From: Sphingomonas jinjuensis
GTDB taxonomy: Bacteria; Pseudomonadota; Alphaproteobacteria; Sphingomonadales; Sphingomonadaceae
Direction of reading: 5' to 3'
DNA length: 64,000 nt
NCBI RefSeq assembly: GCF_014197105.1
Contig: NZ_JACIEV010000009.1
Location: 124,001-188,000, forward strand
Below, in pieces: positions 1 to 9,362 of this stretch. The position numbers and the translations under genes were made by a program. The notes below the pieces were generated by a model that saw only the letters and a list, made by a program, of their open reading frames with translations, had not been told where the DNA came from and made no database searches. Every line of letters begins with the position of its first letter. Within the stretch, counting starts at the first letter, position 1.

Positions 1-748
1 TGGACTGGGCGATCGCCCAGCCGCGATTTTCGGCGCCTATACGGTTCGACGCCGGAATGATGACGTCGTCGAGGAAGATCTCTGCGAACTCGCCCTCTCC
101 GGTGATCTGTCGGATCGGACGCACAGTGACGCCCGGTGATCGCATGTCGAGGATGAACAGTGACAGGCCGTCGTGTTTGCGTGCGGCGTGCGGGTCGGTC
201 CGGACCAGCAGCAGGCAATAGTCGGCATACATCGCGTAGGACGACCAGGTCTTCTGCCCGTTGACCACATAATGGTCCGCGTCGCGCGCCGCCGTCGTCC
301 TGATCGAAGCCAGATCCGATCCGGCGCCGGGCTCCGAAAAACCCTGACACCAGACGTCGTTTCCGTCGCGCACGCCGCTCAGGTACAGATCGCGCTGTTC
401 CTGGGTGCCCGCGTCGAACAGCGTCGCGGGCAGATGGAACAGCGATATGAGCATCAACTCCAGCTCCGGCGCGTCCGCTCGTGCCATCTCCTCATAGGCG
501 ATGATCTGCCGCGAGAACGGCAGGCCGGGGCCACCCCACTCACGTGGCCAGTGCGGCGTAGCGAGCCCGACCTTCCGACGCTCCTCAAGCCACCACAGCT
601 GAAAGCGGTTCACGTCCTCTTCGGTGGCGCCTTGCAAGCGGGTCCGCCAGTCGGTCGGCAAGGCGTTGGCCAACCACGCCTGGACGCCACGCCGAAAGGC
701 GTCGTCGTCGGTGAGCCCAGTGAGCAGCCTCGAACCAGGGTTAGCCAC
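1..748 (-). CDS. acyl-CoA dehydrogenase, large-type subunit (3' end cut by window edge)
   Basis: Reading the minus strand from GTG at 748 gives 249 codons that run off base 1. The translation has the acyl-CoA dehydrogenase N-terminal and middle domains: a GGPGLPFSRQ stretch, then WCQGFSEPGAGSDLAS (the flavin/substrate-binding segment) and NGQKTWSS. The GTG overlaps the TAG stop of the following dehydrogenase gene by one base, so the two are translationally coupled. Such pairs often form heteromeric alpha2beta2 dehydrogenases in steroid or branched acyl-CoA breakdown; that role is inferred. The C-terminal domain with the catalytic base lies outside the window. Confidence 0.9.
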   Translation of the reverse strand, partial: MANPGSRLLTGLTDDDAFRRGVQAWLANALPTDWRTRLQGATEEDVNRFQLWWLEERRKVGLATPHWPREWGGPGLPFSRQIIAYEEMARADAPELELMLISLFHLPATLFDAGTQEQRDLYLSGVRDGNDVWCQGFSEPGAGSDLASIRTTAARDADHYVVNGQKTWSSYAMYADYCLLLVRTDPHAARKHDGLSLFILDMRSPGVTVRPIRQITGEGEFAEIFLDDVIIPASNRIGAENRGWAIAQS

Positions 749-1827
749 TACGCGGCCTCAAGGAGGTCGGCAACGCGGTCAAGGAGGCCCGCCCCGGTCT
801 CGAACAGCGCCTCATCGAGCTTTGCGCGTTTCAGGTACAGATGTGCCGGATGCTCAGCGGTGAAGCCGATCCCGCCGAACAACTGTATGCAATCGCGCGT
901 GACATCAGCCGCGACCCTGGCGATCTGCGCCTTGGCGGAGATCGCATTCAGGAGACCGTGATGATCTTCATCATCCATCGCCGCGACGTAGGCCAGGAGT
1001 TCGCGCGCCCCGACCAGCGCGGTGCTGTGGTCGGCCAACCGATGCTTTAGCGCCTGGAACGACCCGATCACCTTGCCGAACTGCTGCCGGGTCTTGAGAT
1101 AGTCGATCACACTTGCCAACGCCGACTCCGCCGCGCCGAGGGCATCCGCCGCCAGCGCGATCGCCGCATGGCGAAGCAGGTGATCCGCCACCCTGCCGGG
1201 ATCGGGCGGCAGGATCCAGGCGTCATCCTCGACCGCGACCTCGTCCAGCACGACCTCGGCAGCAGATCGGCTGGGATCGACAAGGCGGCGCGGCACCACG
1301 AGCACGCCGGCAGCGCTTGCCTCGATCGCCACCCAGCCTCGTCGGCCGCGCCGCTCCGCCGCAAGCAGGAAAAGGTTCGCGGCGCCCCCGTCAAGAAGGC
1401 CTCGCGCATGGCCGCTCATCCTCGCTCCGTCACAACGCAGGGCCGGCATTGCAGGCTGGGAGATGGACGCACGAACCGAGCCGCTTGCGATCAGTGGCAG
1501 CCAGCGCTCGCGCTGCGCCGGCGTACCGGCATCTCCGATCAACGCTGCGGCCAGCGTGGTGTCAAGCATCGGCACAGGGGCAACCGCTGCACCGAGCGCC
1601 AGATAGAGCCGCGCCATGGCCGCCCGGCTAAGACCAAGGCCGCCATGCTCCTCCGCGATCGTCAAGGCAGGCCAGCCGAGCTCGATGACCGAGCGCTGCA
1701 ATCCCTCGTTCGTCGAAATGGCGGCAGGATCGCCGGAAGCGAACGCCACCGCCCGTTCGATCGGCCATTCCGCCCTTAGCAGATCGGCAAAGCTTTCGGA
1801 CAGAAGATCCAGATCTGCGTCGCTCAT
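748..1827 (-). CDS. acyl-CoA dehydrogenase, partner subunit
   Basis: A 359-aa acyl-CoA dehydrogenase. The C-terminal half carries TRQQFGKVIGSFQALKHRLAD and LFGGIGFTAEHPAHLYLKR, typical of the four-helix FAD-contact domain. The N-terminal half is diverged, with little of the usual flavin-binding motif, as in the degenerate subunit of heteromeric dehydrogenases. The frame is open back to 1881, but ATG 1827 is preferred because GGGGAAA precedes it by about eight bases and family similarity begins there. It is first in a coupled pair with the gene at 1-748 and divergent from the CoA ligase at 2175. Substrate unknown. Confidence 0.85.
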   Translation of the reverse strand: MSDADLDLLSESFADLLRAEWPIERAVAFASGDPAAISTNEGLQRSVIELGWPALTIAEEHGGLGLSRAAMARLYLALGAAVAPVPMLDTTLAAALIGDAGTPAQRERWLPLIASGSVRASISQPAMPALRCDGARMSGHARGLLDGGAANLFLLAAERRGRRGWVAIEASAAGVLVVPRRLVDPSRSAAEVVLDEVAVEDDAWILPPDPGRVADHLLRHAAIALAADALGAAESALASVIDYLKTRQQFGKVIGSFQALKHRLADHSTALVGARELLAYVAAMDDEDHHGLLNAISAKAQIARVAADVTRDCIQLFGGIGFTAEHPAHLYLKRAKLDEALFETGAGLLDRVADLLEAA

Positions 1828-2052
1828 GCGACCGTTTCCCCGCGCGCCAACGTGGAATCGCCGGACAGTTGATTGAAGCAACTACAGCTGGCGACATCGA
1901 CCGTCTGCACGACCGACAGTCGCCGCCATTTCGATGATCTGCAAGATCGATCCATTTAGCGGAACGCGCTCCAATAGCCTCTCACGGGCACTTTGCACCG
2001 CATCTTTGCCGCCACGACAGCCGGGCGGCACATAATCGGTACAAAGCAGCTC

Positions 2053-2084
2053 CCGACACGTCAACTAAAATTCGGTATTACGAA
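2053..2084 (+). promoter_or_regulatory. sigma-70-like promoter overlapping a palindromic 14-mer
   Basis: In the 347-base gap between the divergent genes at 1827 and 2175, CCGACA (2053-2058) lies 17 bases before TATTAC (2076-2081). The -10 box sits inside TTCGGTATTACGAA (2071-2084), a near-palindrome. The same arrangement recurs at 8138-8169. Transcription would start near 2088 and give a leader of about 87 bases before the CoA ligase. I saw nothing else in the gap. The palindrome could be the operator of a TetR-type fatty-acid regulator; that is inference. Confidence 0.45.
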
Positions 2085-2174
2085 CGGCGTTGGCATATTG
2101 ACCGAGTTTGTCCGCGCTCGTATCTGGAGGGTGGCCGTGGATGTTCCCGGCGCACCGTCCAGGCTCGCTGCCGA

Positions 2175-3764
2175 ATGTCGAACTTACCAGACGTGCCGGA
2201 GCTGACGCTTGGCGGAATGATTGAGGCGAACGCCTTGGCGCGGCCGGAGGCAACCGCCCTCGTCGCGGCGGGAGAGACCATGACGTTCGCGGCGCTGGCG
2301 GCCCGCGCTCGTTCGCTGGCGGCGGCGTTCGCCGCGCTCGGGCTACGCCATCAAGACCGCGTCGCCGTTCTCGGCCGCAATTCGCTGGGCTATTGCGAGG
2401 TCTATGCCGCTTGCGAACGTGGCGGCTTCATCATCGCCACCGTCAACTTCCGCGGTACCGCGCAAGAAGTGCTTCACGTGCTGCGCGACAGCGATGCGCG
2501 ACTGGTGATCTTCGACCGCGAATATGCCGATCTGATTCGTGATCTTCGGACACAGCTCGCCAGCGACGTGCGATACGTGGTCATCGGTCCAGCGATCGAC
2601 GACGCGGTATCGCTCGACGATCTGGCGAGCCCCGAGCCGGCGCCGATCTTCTACACCGACGATCTGGTCTATATCATCTACACGAGCGGCACCACCGGCG
2701 TCCCGAAGGGATGTCTGATCGGGCAGCGGGGGGAAGTGGAAAAAGCGCGGATCACCGCCGGCGATGTCCGCATGTCCAGTGCGGACAGGATCCTGTTGAC
2801 CATGCCGCTGTTCCACATCGGCGCGAGGGCCATGCTAAACGCGCAGCACTGGGCCGGCGGCACGGTGATCGTGCATCGCGACTTTTCCGCTGCCGAGGTC
2901 CTGTCCGCGGTCGAGCGCGAGCGTGTCACGATCCTGCATTTGGCGCCGACGATGGTGCAGATGCTGCTGGAGGAGGATGGCGGGCATGCCCACGACCTGT
3001 CGAGCCTTCGTGCGATCGTCTACTCGGCGTCCGCCATGCCACCTACGGTCCTGGCCGCAGCGATCCAGCGATTCGGGCCAATTTTCTACCAAATCTATGG
3101 GCTGACCGAAGGCATCGGCACGATCCTGTCGCCGGAGCATCACGTCGTCGGTGGCGACGAGAGGCAGACGAAGCGCCTGAAATCGATCGGCGTGCCGTCG
3201 GCGAGTGTAACAGTTCGCATCGCCGATGACCAAGGCGCGCCGCTGCCGGACGGCGAACCCGGCGAGATGCTGCTGCGCACACCGACGGCGATGCGTGGAT
3301 ATTGGAACCAGAGCGCGGCGACGATCGACACGCTCCGCGATGGATGGCTGCGCACGGGCGATCTCGGCTACCGCGACAGCGACGGCTTCCTGTATCTGGT
3401 GGATCGCAAAAAGGACATGGTGGTGTCCGGTGGCGAGAACATCTACAGTCGCGAGGTCGAGAACGCGTTGACCGAGCATCCCGCGGTCAAGGAAGCCGCG
3501 GTCATCGGTGTACCCGATCCGAAGTGGGGCGAGGCGGTGCGTGCGGTCGTGGTCCTGCGCGAAGGCAACACCGTCACCGCCGAAGACCTGATCGGGCACG
3601 TTCGCGCGCGGATCGCCAGCTACAAGAAGCCGCGCGACGTCGTCTTCATCGATGTGCTGCCCAAGATGGCCAACGGCAAGATCGACAAGAAAACGATCCG
3701 CGCGGTCTACGGTGCATATCATCCCGTCAGCGAAGGAGCCACGTTTGGCCAGCAATCCCGCTAG
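2175..3764 (+). CDS. AMP-forming acyl-CoA ligase
   Basis: A 529-aa ANL-superfamily adenylating enzyme that would activate a carboxylic acid to its acyl-CoA through an acyl-AMP. The P-loop [10 protein letters not shown] is near residues 170-179, the aromatic motif YGLTEGIG near 308, the hinge region [12 protein letters not shown] near 390, and the C-terminal NGKIDKK with the adenylation lysine near 500. Length matches the family. It is the first gene of a three-gene plus-strand operon: the next gene starts inside it (TTG 3745, 20-base overlap). Its position with dehydrogenases makes it the likely entry step of this catabolic block; the substrate cannot be read from sequence. Confidence 0.92.
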   Translation: MSNLPDVPELTLGGMIEANALARPEATALVAAGETMTFAALAARARSLAAAFAALGLRHQDRVAVLGRNSLGYCEVYAACERGGFIIATVNFRGTAQEVLHVLRDSDARLVIFDREYADLIRDLRTQLASDVRYVVIGPAIDDAVSLDDLASPEPAPIFYTDDLVYIIYTSGTTGVPKGCLIGQRGEVEKARITAGDVRMSSADRILLTMPLFHIGARAMLNAQHWAGGTVIVHRDFSAAEVLSAVERERVTILHLAPTMVQMLLEEDGGHAHDLSSLRAIVYSASAMPPTVLAAAIQRFGPIFYQIYGLTEGIGTILSPEHHVVGGDERQTKRLKSIGVPSASVTVRIADDQGAPLPDGEPGEMLLRTPTAMRGYWNQSAATIDTLRDGWLRTGDLGYRDSDGFLYLVDRKKDMVVSGGENIYSREVENALTEHPAVKEAAVIGVPDPKWGEAVRAVVVLREGNTVTAEDLIGHVRARIASYKKPRDVVFIDVLPKMANGKIDKKTIRAVYGAYHPVSEGATFGQQSR

Positions 3765-4962
3765 AAGCGTTTCGACCGCATCTTCCAGCAAGTCGGCATC
3801 GTTCCAATGGAGCGACCCGTTAAGGCTGGAGGACTCGCTGACCGAGGAGGAGATCCTAGTTCGGGACACGGCGCACAGCTATGCTCAGGAGCGTCTGGCG
3901 CCGCGGGTGATGCAGGCGTTCCGCGAGGAAGAGACCGACGTCAACATCTTCCGCGAGCTGGGAGAACTCGGGCTGCTCGGCCCGACGATTGAGGGCTACG
4001 GCTGCGCCGGCGTCGGCTATGTCGCTTATGGCCTGATCGCCCGTGAGGTCGAACGCGTCGACTCCGGGTTTCGTTCGATGATGAGCGTACAATCCAGCCT
4101 GGTGATGCACCCGATCCATGCTTATGGCACCGAGGCGCAGCGCGAAAGATATCTGCCAAAGCTCGCCACCGGCGAGTGGATCGGTTGCTTCGGCCTGACC
4201 GAACCGGACGCGGGGTCCGACCCGGGCAGCATGCGGACTTGCGCCAGATCGGTCGCGGGCGGTTACCGGATCAATGGCACGAAGACCTGGATCTCCAACG
4301 CGCCCATCGCCGATGTGTTCGTGATATGGGCAAAGACCGATGACGGCGTGATCCGCGGCTTCATCCTCGACAAGGGGATGAGCGGGCTGAGCGCGCCCAA
4401 GATCGAGGGCAAGCTGTCGTTGCGTGCTTCGGTCACGGGGCAGATTGTGATGGACGAGGTGTTCGTTACGGAGGAGCAGCTGCTCCCGAACGTGCAAGGG
4501 CTCAAGGGCCCGTTCGGATGCCTCAACAACGCGCGCTTCGGGATCGGCTGGGGGGCCCTCGGCGCAGCCGAGGACTGCTGGTACCGGGCCCGGCAATATA
4601 CGCTCGATCGCCACCAGTTCGGACGTCCGTTGGCCGCCACGCAGCTGGTGCAGTTACGGCTCGCCGATATGCAGACCGAGATTGCGCTTGGCCTGGCTGC
4701 CTGCCTTCAGGTCGGACGGCTCAAGGAGCAGAACAAGGCGGCGCCAGAGATGATCTCGCTCATCAAGCGCAACTCCTGCGGCAAAGCGCTGGACATCGCC
4801 CGCCGCGCCCGGGACATGCTGGGCGGCAACGGGATACACGAAGAATACGGCATCATCCGCCACATGATCAATCTGGAGACGGTCAACACCTATGAAGGCA
4901 CGCATGACGTGCATGCGTTGATCCTCGGCAGGGCTCAGACGGGGTTGCAGGCGTTTTCGTGA
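3745..4962 (+). CDS. gcdH: glutaryl-CoA dehydrogenase-like acyl-CoA dehydrogenase
   Basis: A 405-aa acyl-CoA dehydrogenase close to glutaryl-CoA dehydrogenase. It shows the [10 protein letters not shown] and [12 protein letters not shown] segments, [15 protein letters not shown], and the C-terminal [17 protein letters not shown], whose Glu is the catalytic base of the family. The frame is open from 3652, but TTG 3745 is chosen because GAAGGAG at 3732-3738 sits six bases upstream and the longer form would be read through the ligase 3' end. The family normally oxidises and decarboxylates glutaryl-CoA to crotonyl-CoA. Given the neighbours a different dicarboxyl- or branched acyl-CoA is possible. 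Coupled by GTGA to the SDR downstream. Confidence 0.88.
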   Translation: MASNPARSVSTASSSKSASFQWSDPLRLEDSLTEEEILVRDTAHSYAQERLAPRVMQAFREEETDVNIFRELGELGLLGPTIEGYGCAGVGYVAYGLIAREVERVDSGFRSMMSVQSSLVMHPIHAYGTEAQRERYLPKLATGEWIGCFGLTEPDAGSDPGSMRTCARSVAGGYRINGTKTWISNAPIADVFVIWAKTDDGVIRGFILDKGMSGLSAPKIEGKLSLRASVTGQIVMDEVFVTEEQLLPNVQGLKGPFGCLNNARFGIGWGALGAAEDCWYRARQYTLDRHQFGRPLAATQLVQLRLADMQTEIALGLAACLQVGRLKEQNKAAPEMISLIKRNSCGKALDIARRARDMLGGNGIHEEYGIIRHMINLETVNTYEGTHDVHALILGRAQTGLQAFS

Positions 4963-5726
4963 CGGATGATCGCGCGGGGCTGACCGGACGCCGCATCCTG
5001 GTAACGGGGGCGAGTTCCGGGATCGGCCTCGCCACTGCCCGGCTCTTTGCTCAATCCGGCGCACAGGTGGCACTGATCGCCCGCGATGCTACCCGACTGG
5101 ACCAGGCGGCAACAGCGGTTGGCGGCGTTGGACTGGTCGCCGACGTCCGTGACCCCGCCGCGGTGACCGCCGCCGTGGCCGCGGCCGTCGACAGTCTCGG
5201 CGGGCTGGACGGGCTGGTGTGCGCCGCTGGCATCAACGCGCGGCTGCCGATCGAGAGCGTAAGCGACGCGCTCTGGGCCGACGTGATCGCCACAAACCTT
5301 TCCGGAACCTTCTACACCTGCCGCGCCGCCCTGCCGCACCTCTCGGTGGCGGGCACCGCGGGCGCGCCGGCGTCGATCGTGACCGTCGCGTCCGGAGGCG
5401 CGCTGCTACCGCCGGGATCTGGATATACCGCCTACGCTGCGAGCAAGGGTGGCGTCGTCTCGTTGACCAAGGCGCTGGCCCGCGAAGCGGCGCCGGCCGT
5501 GCGCGTCAACTGCGTCCTGCCGGGCAATGCCAGCACCCCAATTACGCAAAGCCTGATGGCAACGATGACGCCGACCGAACGCGAGGCAAAGCTCGCCGCT
5601 TATGCGCTCGGACGCATCGCGGAGCCGCTGGAGATCGCCCGCGCGATCAAGTTCTTGACCAGTGCGGATTCGTCCTACGCCGTGGGCACCAGCCTATCCA
5701 TCGATGGCGGGCGCATCTTTCATTAG
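4959..5726 (+). CDS. short-chain dehydrogenase/reductase
   Basis: A 255-aa classical SDR. The Rossmann motif TGASSGIG is near residues 17-24, NAG is replaced by the related CAAGIN, and the catalytic YxxxK lies in [10 protein letters not shown] around 155-163. The C-terminus [14 protein letters not shown] is typical of FabG-like members. GTG 4959 overlaps the stop of the upstream dehydrogenase (GTGA), so it is the last gene of the ligase/dehydrogenase operon. It probably oxidises a hydroxyacyl intermediate with NAD(P), but the substrate is unknown. A strong hairpin follows six bases after its stop. Confidence 0.9.
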   Translation: MTDDRAGLTGRRILVTGASSGIGLATARLFAQSGAQVALIARDATRLDQAATAVGGVGLVADVRDPAAVTAAVAAAVDSLGGLDGLVCAAGINARLPIESVSDALWADVIATNLSGTFYTCRAALPHLSVAGTAGAPASIVTVASGGALLPPGSGYTAYAASKGGVVSLTKALAREAAPAVRVNCVLPGNASTPITQSLMATMTPTEREAKLAAYALGRIAEPLEIARAIKFLTSADSSYAVGTSLSIDGGRIFH

Positions 5727-5731
5727 CCGGC

Positions 5732-5771
5732 CGGGCTTTTGCAGTCGCCATGCCGCGACCGCAAAAGCCCG
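5732..5771. terminator. bidirectional hairpin terminator between convergent genes
   Basis: Arms CGGGCTTTTGC (5732-5742) and GCAAAAGCCCG (5761-5771) pair perfectly over 11 bases, and the pairing continues inward with GTCGC/GCGAC. The T-run and A-run in the arms give each strand a U-rich side. It lies between the ends of the convergent genes at 4959-5726 and 5803-6849. Confidence 0.75.
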
Positions 5772-5802
5772 ATCAATTTGGCGACCCGCAAGCGCCGCCG
5801 CT

Positions 5803-6849
5803 TCATTCCCCGTCCGACGCCGTCTCCCATGCGTGATGCGCGATCGTCTCGAACAGCTGACCAACCATGAGCCCGCGTGCGTCGGAGGCATTGCCGTCGA
5901 GCGCGCGGCGGTACACGCCCGCCAGAATGGCGGCGCTGCGGAACATCGCGAAGGTCAGAAAATACCGCCAATCACCGCCGAGCGATCCGCCGCGACGGCG
6001 ACGGTACGCCTCGACATAGTCCGCCTCCGATGGAATGCCGAGCGCGCGAAAGTCTTCATCAGCAAAGCCGCGCTGCGTCGAGGTCGGCAACCGCCATGGC
6101 AGGCAATTGTAGGCGAGATCGGCGAGCGGGTGACCGATCGTCGACAGTTCCCAGTCAAGGACGGCCACCACGCGCGGTTCGGCGGGATGGAACACCAGAT
6201 TGCCGATCCGGTAGTCACCGTGGACGATCGTGGTCTGGTCGTCGGCAGGCACATGCGCCTCCAGCCAGGTGATCACCTCCTGCATGACGGGCAGGTCGCG
6301 CACCTGCGATGCCCGATAGTTGCGGCTCCAGCGAGACACCTGACGCGCGACATAGGTGTCGGCGCGCCCGAAGCCCTCCAGGCCGACCGACCGGAAGTCG
6401 ATGTTGTGCAATGCCGCCAGGACCTGGTTCATGGAATCATAGATGGCTGCCCGTTCAGCTACCGAACATCCGCCGAGAAGACGATCGGTGAACACCCTCC
6501 CGGGCACGTGCTCCATGAGGTAGAACGCCTCGCCGAGGATGCTCTCGTCCTCGCAAAACAGGATCATCTCGGCGACCGGAACATCGCTGTCCTTAAGCGC
6601 TTGCTGCACCGCGAATTCGCGGTTGATCGCATGGGCTCCGGGCAGGAGCGTTCCGCGGGGGCGCTTGCGCAGGACATATTCCGCGTCACCCCGCCGGACA
6701 TGGTAGGTCGGGTTCGACTGGCCACCCTGGAACTGGTGGATGTCCAGAGTGCGGGCGCCGCCCAGGTGCTCGGTCATGAAAGCCGCGAGCGCCTGCTCGT
6801 CGATTCGGCTGTTGGGCAGGACGTCGACCAGCTGTGGCATACCGCTCAC
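5803..6849 (-). CDS. APH-type phosphotransferase family protein (ACAD10/11-like kinase part)
   Basis: A 348-aa protein with the aminoglycoside-phosphotransferase/choline-kinase fold: [13 protein letters not shown] at the nucleotide loop, VLRKRP with the ATP-binding lysine, catalytic HGDYRIGN near residue 205, and the metal-binding [17 protein letters not shown]. Homologues are fused to an acyl-CoA dehydrogenase in ACAD10/ACAD11, where the kinase domain phosphorylates 4-hydroxyacyl-CoAs before elimination. Here GTG 6849 overlaps the dehydrogenase stop (GTGA), so the two are made together as separate chains. Antibiotic resistance is unlikely in this context. Confidence 0.88.
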   Translation of the reverse strand: MSGMPQLVDVLPNSRIDEQALAAFMTEHLGGARTLDIHQFQGGQSNPTYHVRRGDAEYVLRKRPRGTLLPGAHAINREFAVQQALKDSDVPVAEMILFCEDESILGEAFYLMEHVPGRVFTDRLLGGCSVAERAAIYDSMNQVLAALHNIDFRSVGLEGFGRADTYVARQVSRWSRNYRASQVRDLPVMQEVITWLEAHVPADDQTTIVHGDYRIGNLVFHPAEPRVVAVLDWELSTIGHPLADLAYNCLPWRLPTSTQRGFADEDFRALGIPSEADYVEAYRRRRGGSLGGDWRYFLTFAMFRSAAILAGVYRRALDGNASDARGLMVGQLFETIAHHAWETASDGE

Positions 6850-8078
6850 GCCCGAACCTCAGTTGACCGGGTGCGATATTTGTTGAGCTCCAGCTTGGCT
6901 ATCGTGTTGCGGTGGACCTCGTCCGGACCGTCGACGAACCGCATGACCCGGGCCCGAGCAAAGGCATAGCCGAGACCGACATCGTCGGTGACTCCGGCGG
7001 CGCCGAACAGCTGGATCGCCCAGTCGACCACCTGGACCAGCATTGCCGGGGCAGCGACCTTGATCGCCGCGATGTCACCGCGCGCTACCTTGTTGCCATA
7101 GCGGTCCATCCGGTCGGCCGCTGCGAGTACGAGCAGGCGCGTCTGATCGATCCTGATCCGCGCTTCGGCGATCCGCTCCTGAGTCACGGTTCGACTTGCG
7201 AGCGACTTCCCGAACGCCGTTCGCCCCAACGCACGGCGGCACATTTTCTCCAGGACGCGTTCGGCCTGGCCGACGATACGCATACAATGATGAATCCGGC
7301 CCGGGCCGAGCCGCCCCTGCGCGATCTCGAACCCCCGGCCGGGTCCCAGGATCATGTTCGCCGCCGGCACACGCACGTTGTCGAAAACGATCTCGCCGTG
7401 TCCGGACGGCGCATCGTCATACCCGAACAGTTTGAGCGGGCGAACGACCGTGACCCCGGGCGTATTCTTCGGAACCAGGATTTGCGACTGGCGCTGGTGC
7501 CGATCCGGATTGTCCGGATCGGACTGCCCCATGACGATTAGAATCTTGCAGGCGTGGCCGGGCGCGCCGGTTGACCACCATTTCCGACCGTTGATGACAT
7601 AATCGTCGCCATCGCGCCGGATTTCGGTGCGGATGTTCGTCGCATCGGACGAAGCAACGTCCGGTTCGGTCATGCAAAAGGCCGAGCGGATTTCCCCGTT
7701 CAGCAGGGGGCGAAGCCAGGACGTCTTCTGTTCCTCGGTGCCGTAGCGGTCGAGGACCTCCATGTTGCCGGTGTCGGGAGCGGAGCAGTTGAAGATCTCC
7801 GACGACCAGTGAACCCGACCCATCTCTTCGGCCAGCGGGGCGTATTCGAGGTTGGTGAGGCCGCCGCCATGCTCGGAATGCGCCAGCGCCAGATTCCACA
7901 ATCCGGCTGCCCGCGCCTTCGCCTTCAGATCTTCCATCAGGGGCAGTCGGTCCCAGCGGTCGTCGGCCGCCTCATGCTGCCGCTCCCATTCAGCCTCGTT
8001 GGGATAGACATGGTCGTTCATGAACGCGCGCAGGCCACTCAGCAGCGCCGCCACCTTGGTCGAGTGTTCGAATTTCAA
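6846..8078 (-). CDS. acyl-CoA dehydrogenase (ACAD10/11-like partner)
   Basis: A 410-aa acyl-CoA dehydrogenase with [16 protein letters not shown] in the middle domain, [23 protein letters not shown], the FAD-binding [23 protein letters not shown] and the C-terminal [15 protein letters not shown]. The frame is open to 8147, but TTG 8078 is chosen because GAGGAG lies seven bases upstream and the extra N-terminus is Leu/Ala-rich and unlike the family. It is the first gene of a two-gene operon with the APH-type kinase, reproducing the ACAD10/11 fusion as two genes. Together they suggest catabolism of 4-hydroxy or similar acyl-CoAs. Confidence 0.88.
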   Translation of the reverse strand: MKFEHSTKVAALLSGLRAFMNDHVYPNEAEWERQHEAADDRWDRLPLMEDLKAKARAAGLWNLALAHSEHGGGLTNLEYAPLAEEMGRVHWSSEIFNCSAPDTGNMEVLDRYGTEEQKTSWLRPLLNGEIRSAFCMTEPDVASSDATNIRTEIRRDGDDYVINGRKWWSTGAPGHACKILIVMGQSDPDNPDRHQRQSQILVPKNTPGVTVVRPLKLFGYDDAPSGHGEIVFDNVRVPAANMILGPGRGFEIAQGRLGPGRIHHCMRIVGQAERVLEKMCRRALGRTAFGKSLASRTVTQERIAEARIRIDQTRLLVLAAADRMDRYGNKVARGDIAAIKVAAPAMLVQVVDWAIQLFGAAGVTDDVGLGYAFARARVMRFVDGPDEVHRNTIAKLELNKYRTRSTEVRA

Positions 8079-8137
8079 ACCTGATCTCCTCTGCCCCGCC
8101 ATCACTGCAACCAACCGCAGCAGGGCTGCCAGCCGCG

Positions 8138-8169
8138 TTGACAGCAATTTAGTCGTTCAGTATTACGCA
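8138..8169 (+). promoter_or_regulatory. strong sigma-70-like promoter with shared 14-mer
   Basis: TTGACA (8138-8143) lies 17 bases before TATTAC (8161-8166). The -10 box is inside TTCAGTATTACGCA (8156-8169), identical at 12 of 14 positions to the element at 2071-2084. It occupies the 366-base gap between the divergent genes at 8078 and 8445. If it drives the crotonase gene, the leader would be about 270 bases; I saw no convincing gene in that leader. It could also act as an operator for the minus-strand dehydrogenase/kinase operon. Confidence 0.5.
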
Positions 8170-8444
8170 TATCGTTCGAGAAGAAAAGCAACGTCGCTTT
8201 TTGTCGGCTCACCGGTACGGGGGATTGCAGTGTCGATCGCCAGCCGCAGCGTTCAAGGCCCAGGCGCTGTGACCCCGCGCCTGAGTTTAAGGCGTATGGC
8301 GAACGACATCGCCGCTATTGTTGATGTGGTCGGAAGGGCCGCTCTGCGCAGACTTGATGCCGCCGCTGTCGATTGGCGGATGAAACAGCGATCAGCGTGG
8401 CTTTGTAAGAATGACGCCGGCAGTCTCAAAACATCGAGGGTAGT

Positions 8445-9332
8445 TTGACTTACCAATTTATCCGGTTCGAGGTCAGCGATCAGATCGCGACTGTCACACT
8501 CGACCGACCTGACGTCATGAACGCGATGCATCGACCGATGATTGCCGAGTTGATCCGCGCCTTTGATCAGAGCGACGCCGATGACGCAGTCCGTGCCGTG
8601 ATCGTGACCGGGGCCGGCCGCGCCTTTTGTGCAGGCGCGGACCTGTCCAAGGGGACGGACGAGTTCGAGAAGTCGGCGCTGTCGAACAGCGCGAGGCGGC
8701 CCGATGGCAGTTTCGACTACTCGGCCGAAGCGGCGCGCGACGGCGGGGGATCGCTGGCGCTCCGCATCTACAATAGTCGAAAGCCAATCATCGCCGCCAT
8801 CAACGGTGCGGCTGTCGGCATCGGCGCTTCGATGACGTTGCCGATGGATGTTCGACTGGCAAGCGAGAATGCGAAGCTCGGCTTCGTCTATGCTCGCCGC
8901 GGCATCGTCCATGAATGCTGCTCGTCCTTCTTCCTCCCTCGCGTGGTCGGCATCAGCCGCGCGTTGGAATGGAGCATGAGCGGGCGGGTAATGCCTGCCT
9001 TGGAACTGAAGGACGGGGGGTTGGTGCGCGACGTCTTGTCGCCTGACGAGTTGCTTCCAGCTGCGCGCGCGATCGCTGCTGAGATCGCCGGGCACACTGC
9101 GCCGGTATCGATTGCGCTGATGCGGCAAATGTTGTGGCGCGGGCTGGAAATGTCCCATCCTATGGAAGCGCACCGGGTTGAGAGCCGCGGCATCCTGACC
9201 CGAGGACGCAGCGCAGACGCCAAGGAAGGCGTCGCCTCCTTCGTCGAAAAGCGCGCACCGCACTTTCCACAGAATGTCACCACCGACATGCCCGACTATT
9301 TTCCGTGGTGGGAAGAGCCACGGTATTCGTGA
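8445..9332 (+). CDS. enoyl-CoA hydratase/isomerase family protein (crotonase)
   Basis: A 295-aa crotonase-fold protein. Oxyanion-hole segments are GRAFCAGADL near residue 63 and INGAAVGIGASMTLPMDVRLAS near 120. In the active-site stretch YARRGIVHECCSSFFLPRVVG the first of the two classical hydratase glutamates is replaced by Arg, while a Glu is kept at the second site, as in the RRGIV-type crotonase subfamily. TTG 8445 is supported by CGAGGG at 8435-8440. Probably a hydratase or isomerase acting on the enoyl-CoA made by the neighbouring dehydrogenases. The next gene follows closely. Confidence 0.88.
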   Translation: MTYQFIRFEVSDQIATVTLDRPDVMNAMHRPMIAELIRAFDQSDADDAVRAVIVTGAGRAFCAGADLSKGTDEFEKSALSNSARRPDGSFDYSAEAARDGGGSLALRIYNSRKPIIAAINGAAVGIGASMTLPMDVRLASENAKLGFVYARRGIVHECCSSFFLPRVVGISRALEWSMSGRVMPALELKDGGLVRDVLSPDELLPAARAIAAEIAGHTAPVSIALMRQMLWRGLEMSHPMEAHRVESRGILTRGRSADAKEGVASFVEKRAPHFPQNVTTDMPDYFPWWEEPRYS

Positions 9333-9362
9333 ATGCACGGTGATGAAGGGGTCGATACCAAC

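Noticed and set aside
5803..6849. Aminoglycoside resistance kinase
   Set aside because: The fold motifs are shared, but coupling to an acyl-CoA dehydrogenase places it in the ACAD10/11 group.
8079..8444. A small gene (frame 8020-8448, plus strand) in the leader of the crotonase gene
   Set aside because: It overlaps the dehydrogenase start and the promoter motif, lacks a ribosome-binding site and has no conserved features.
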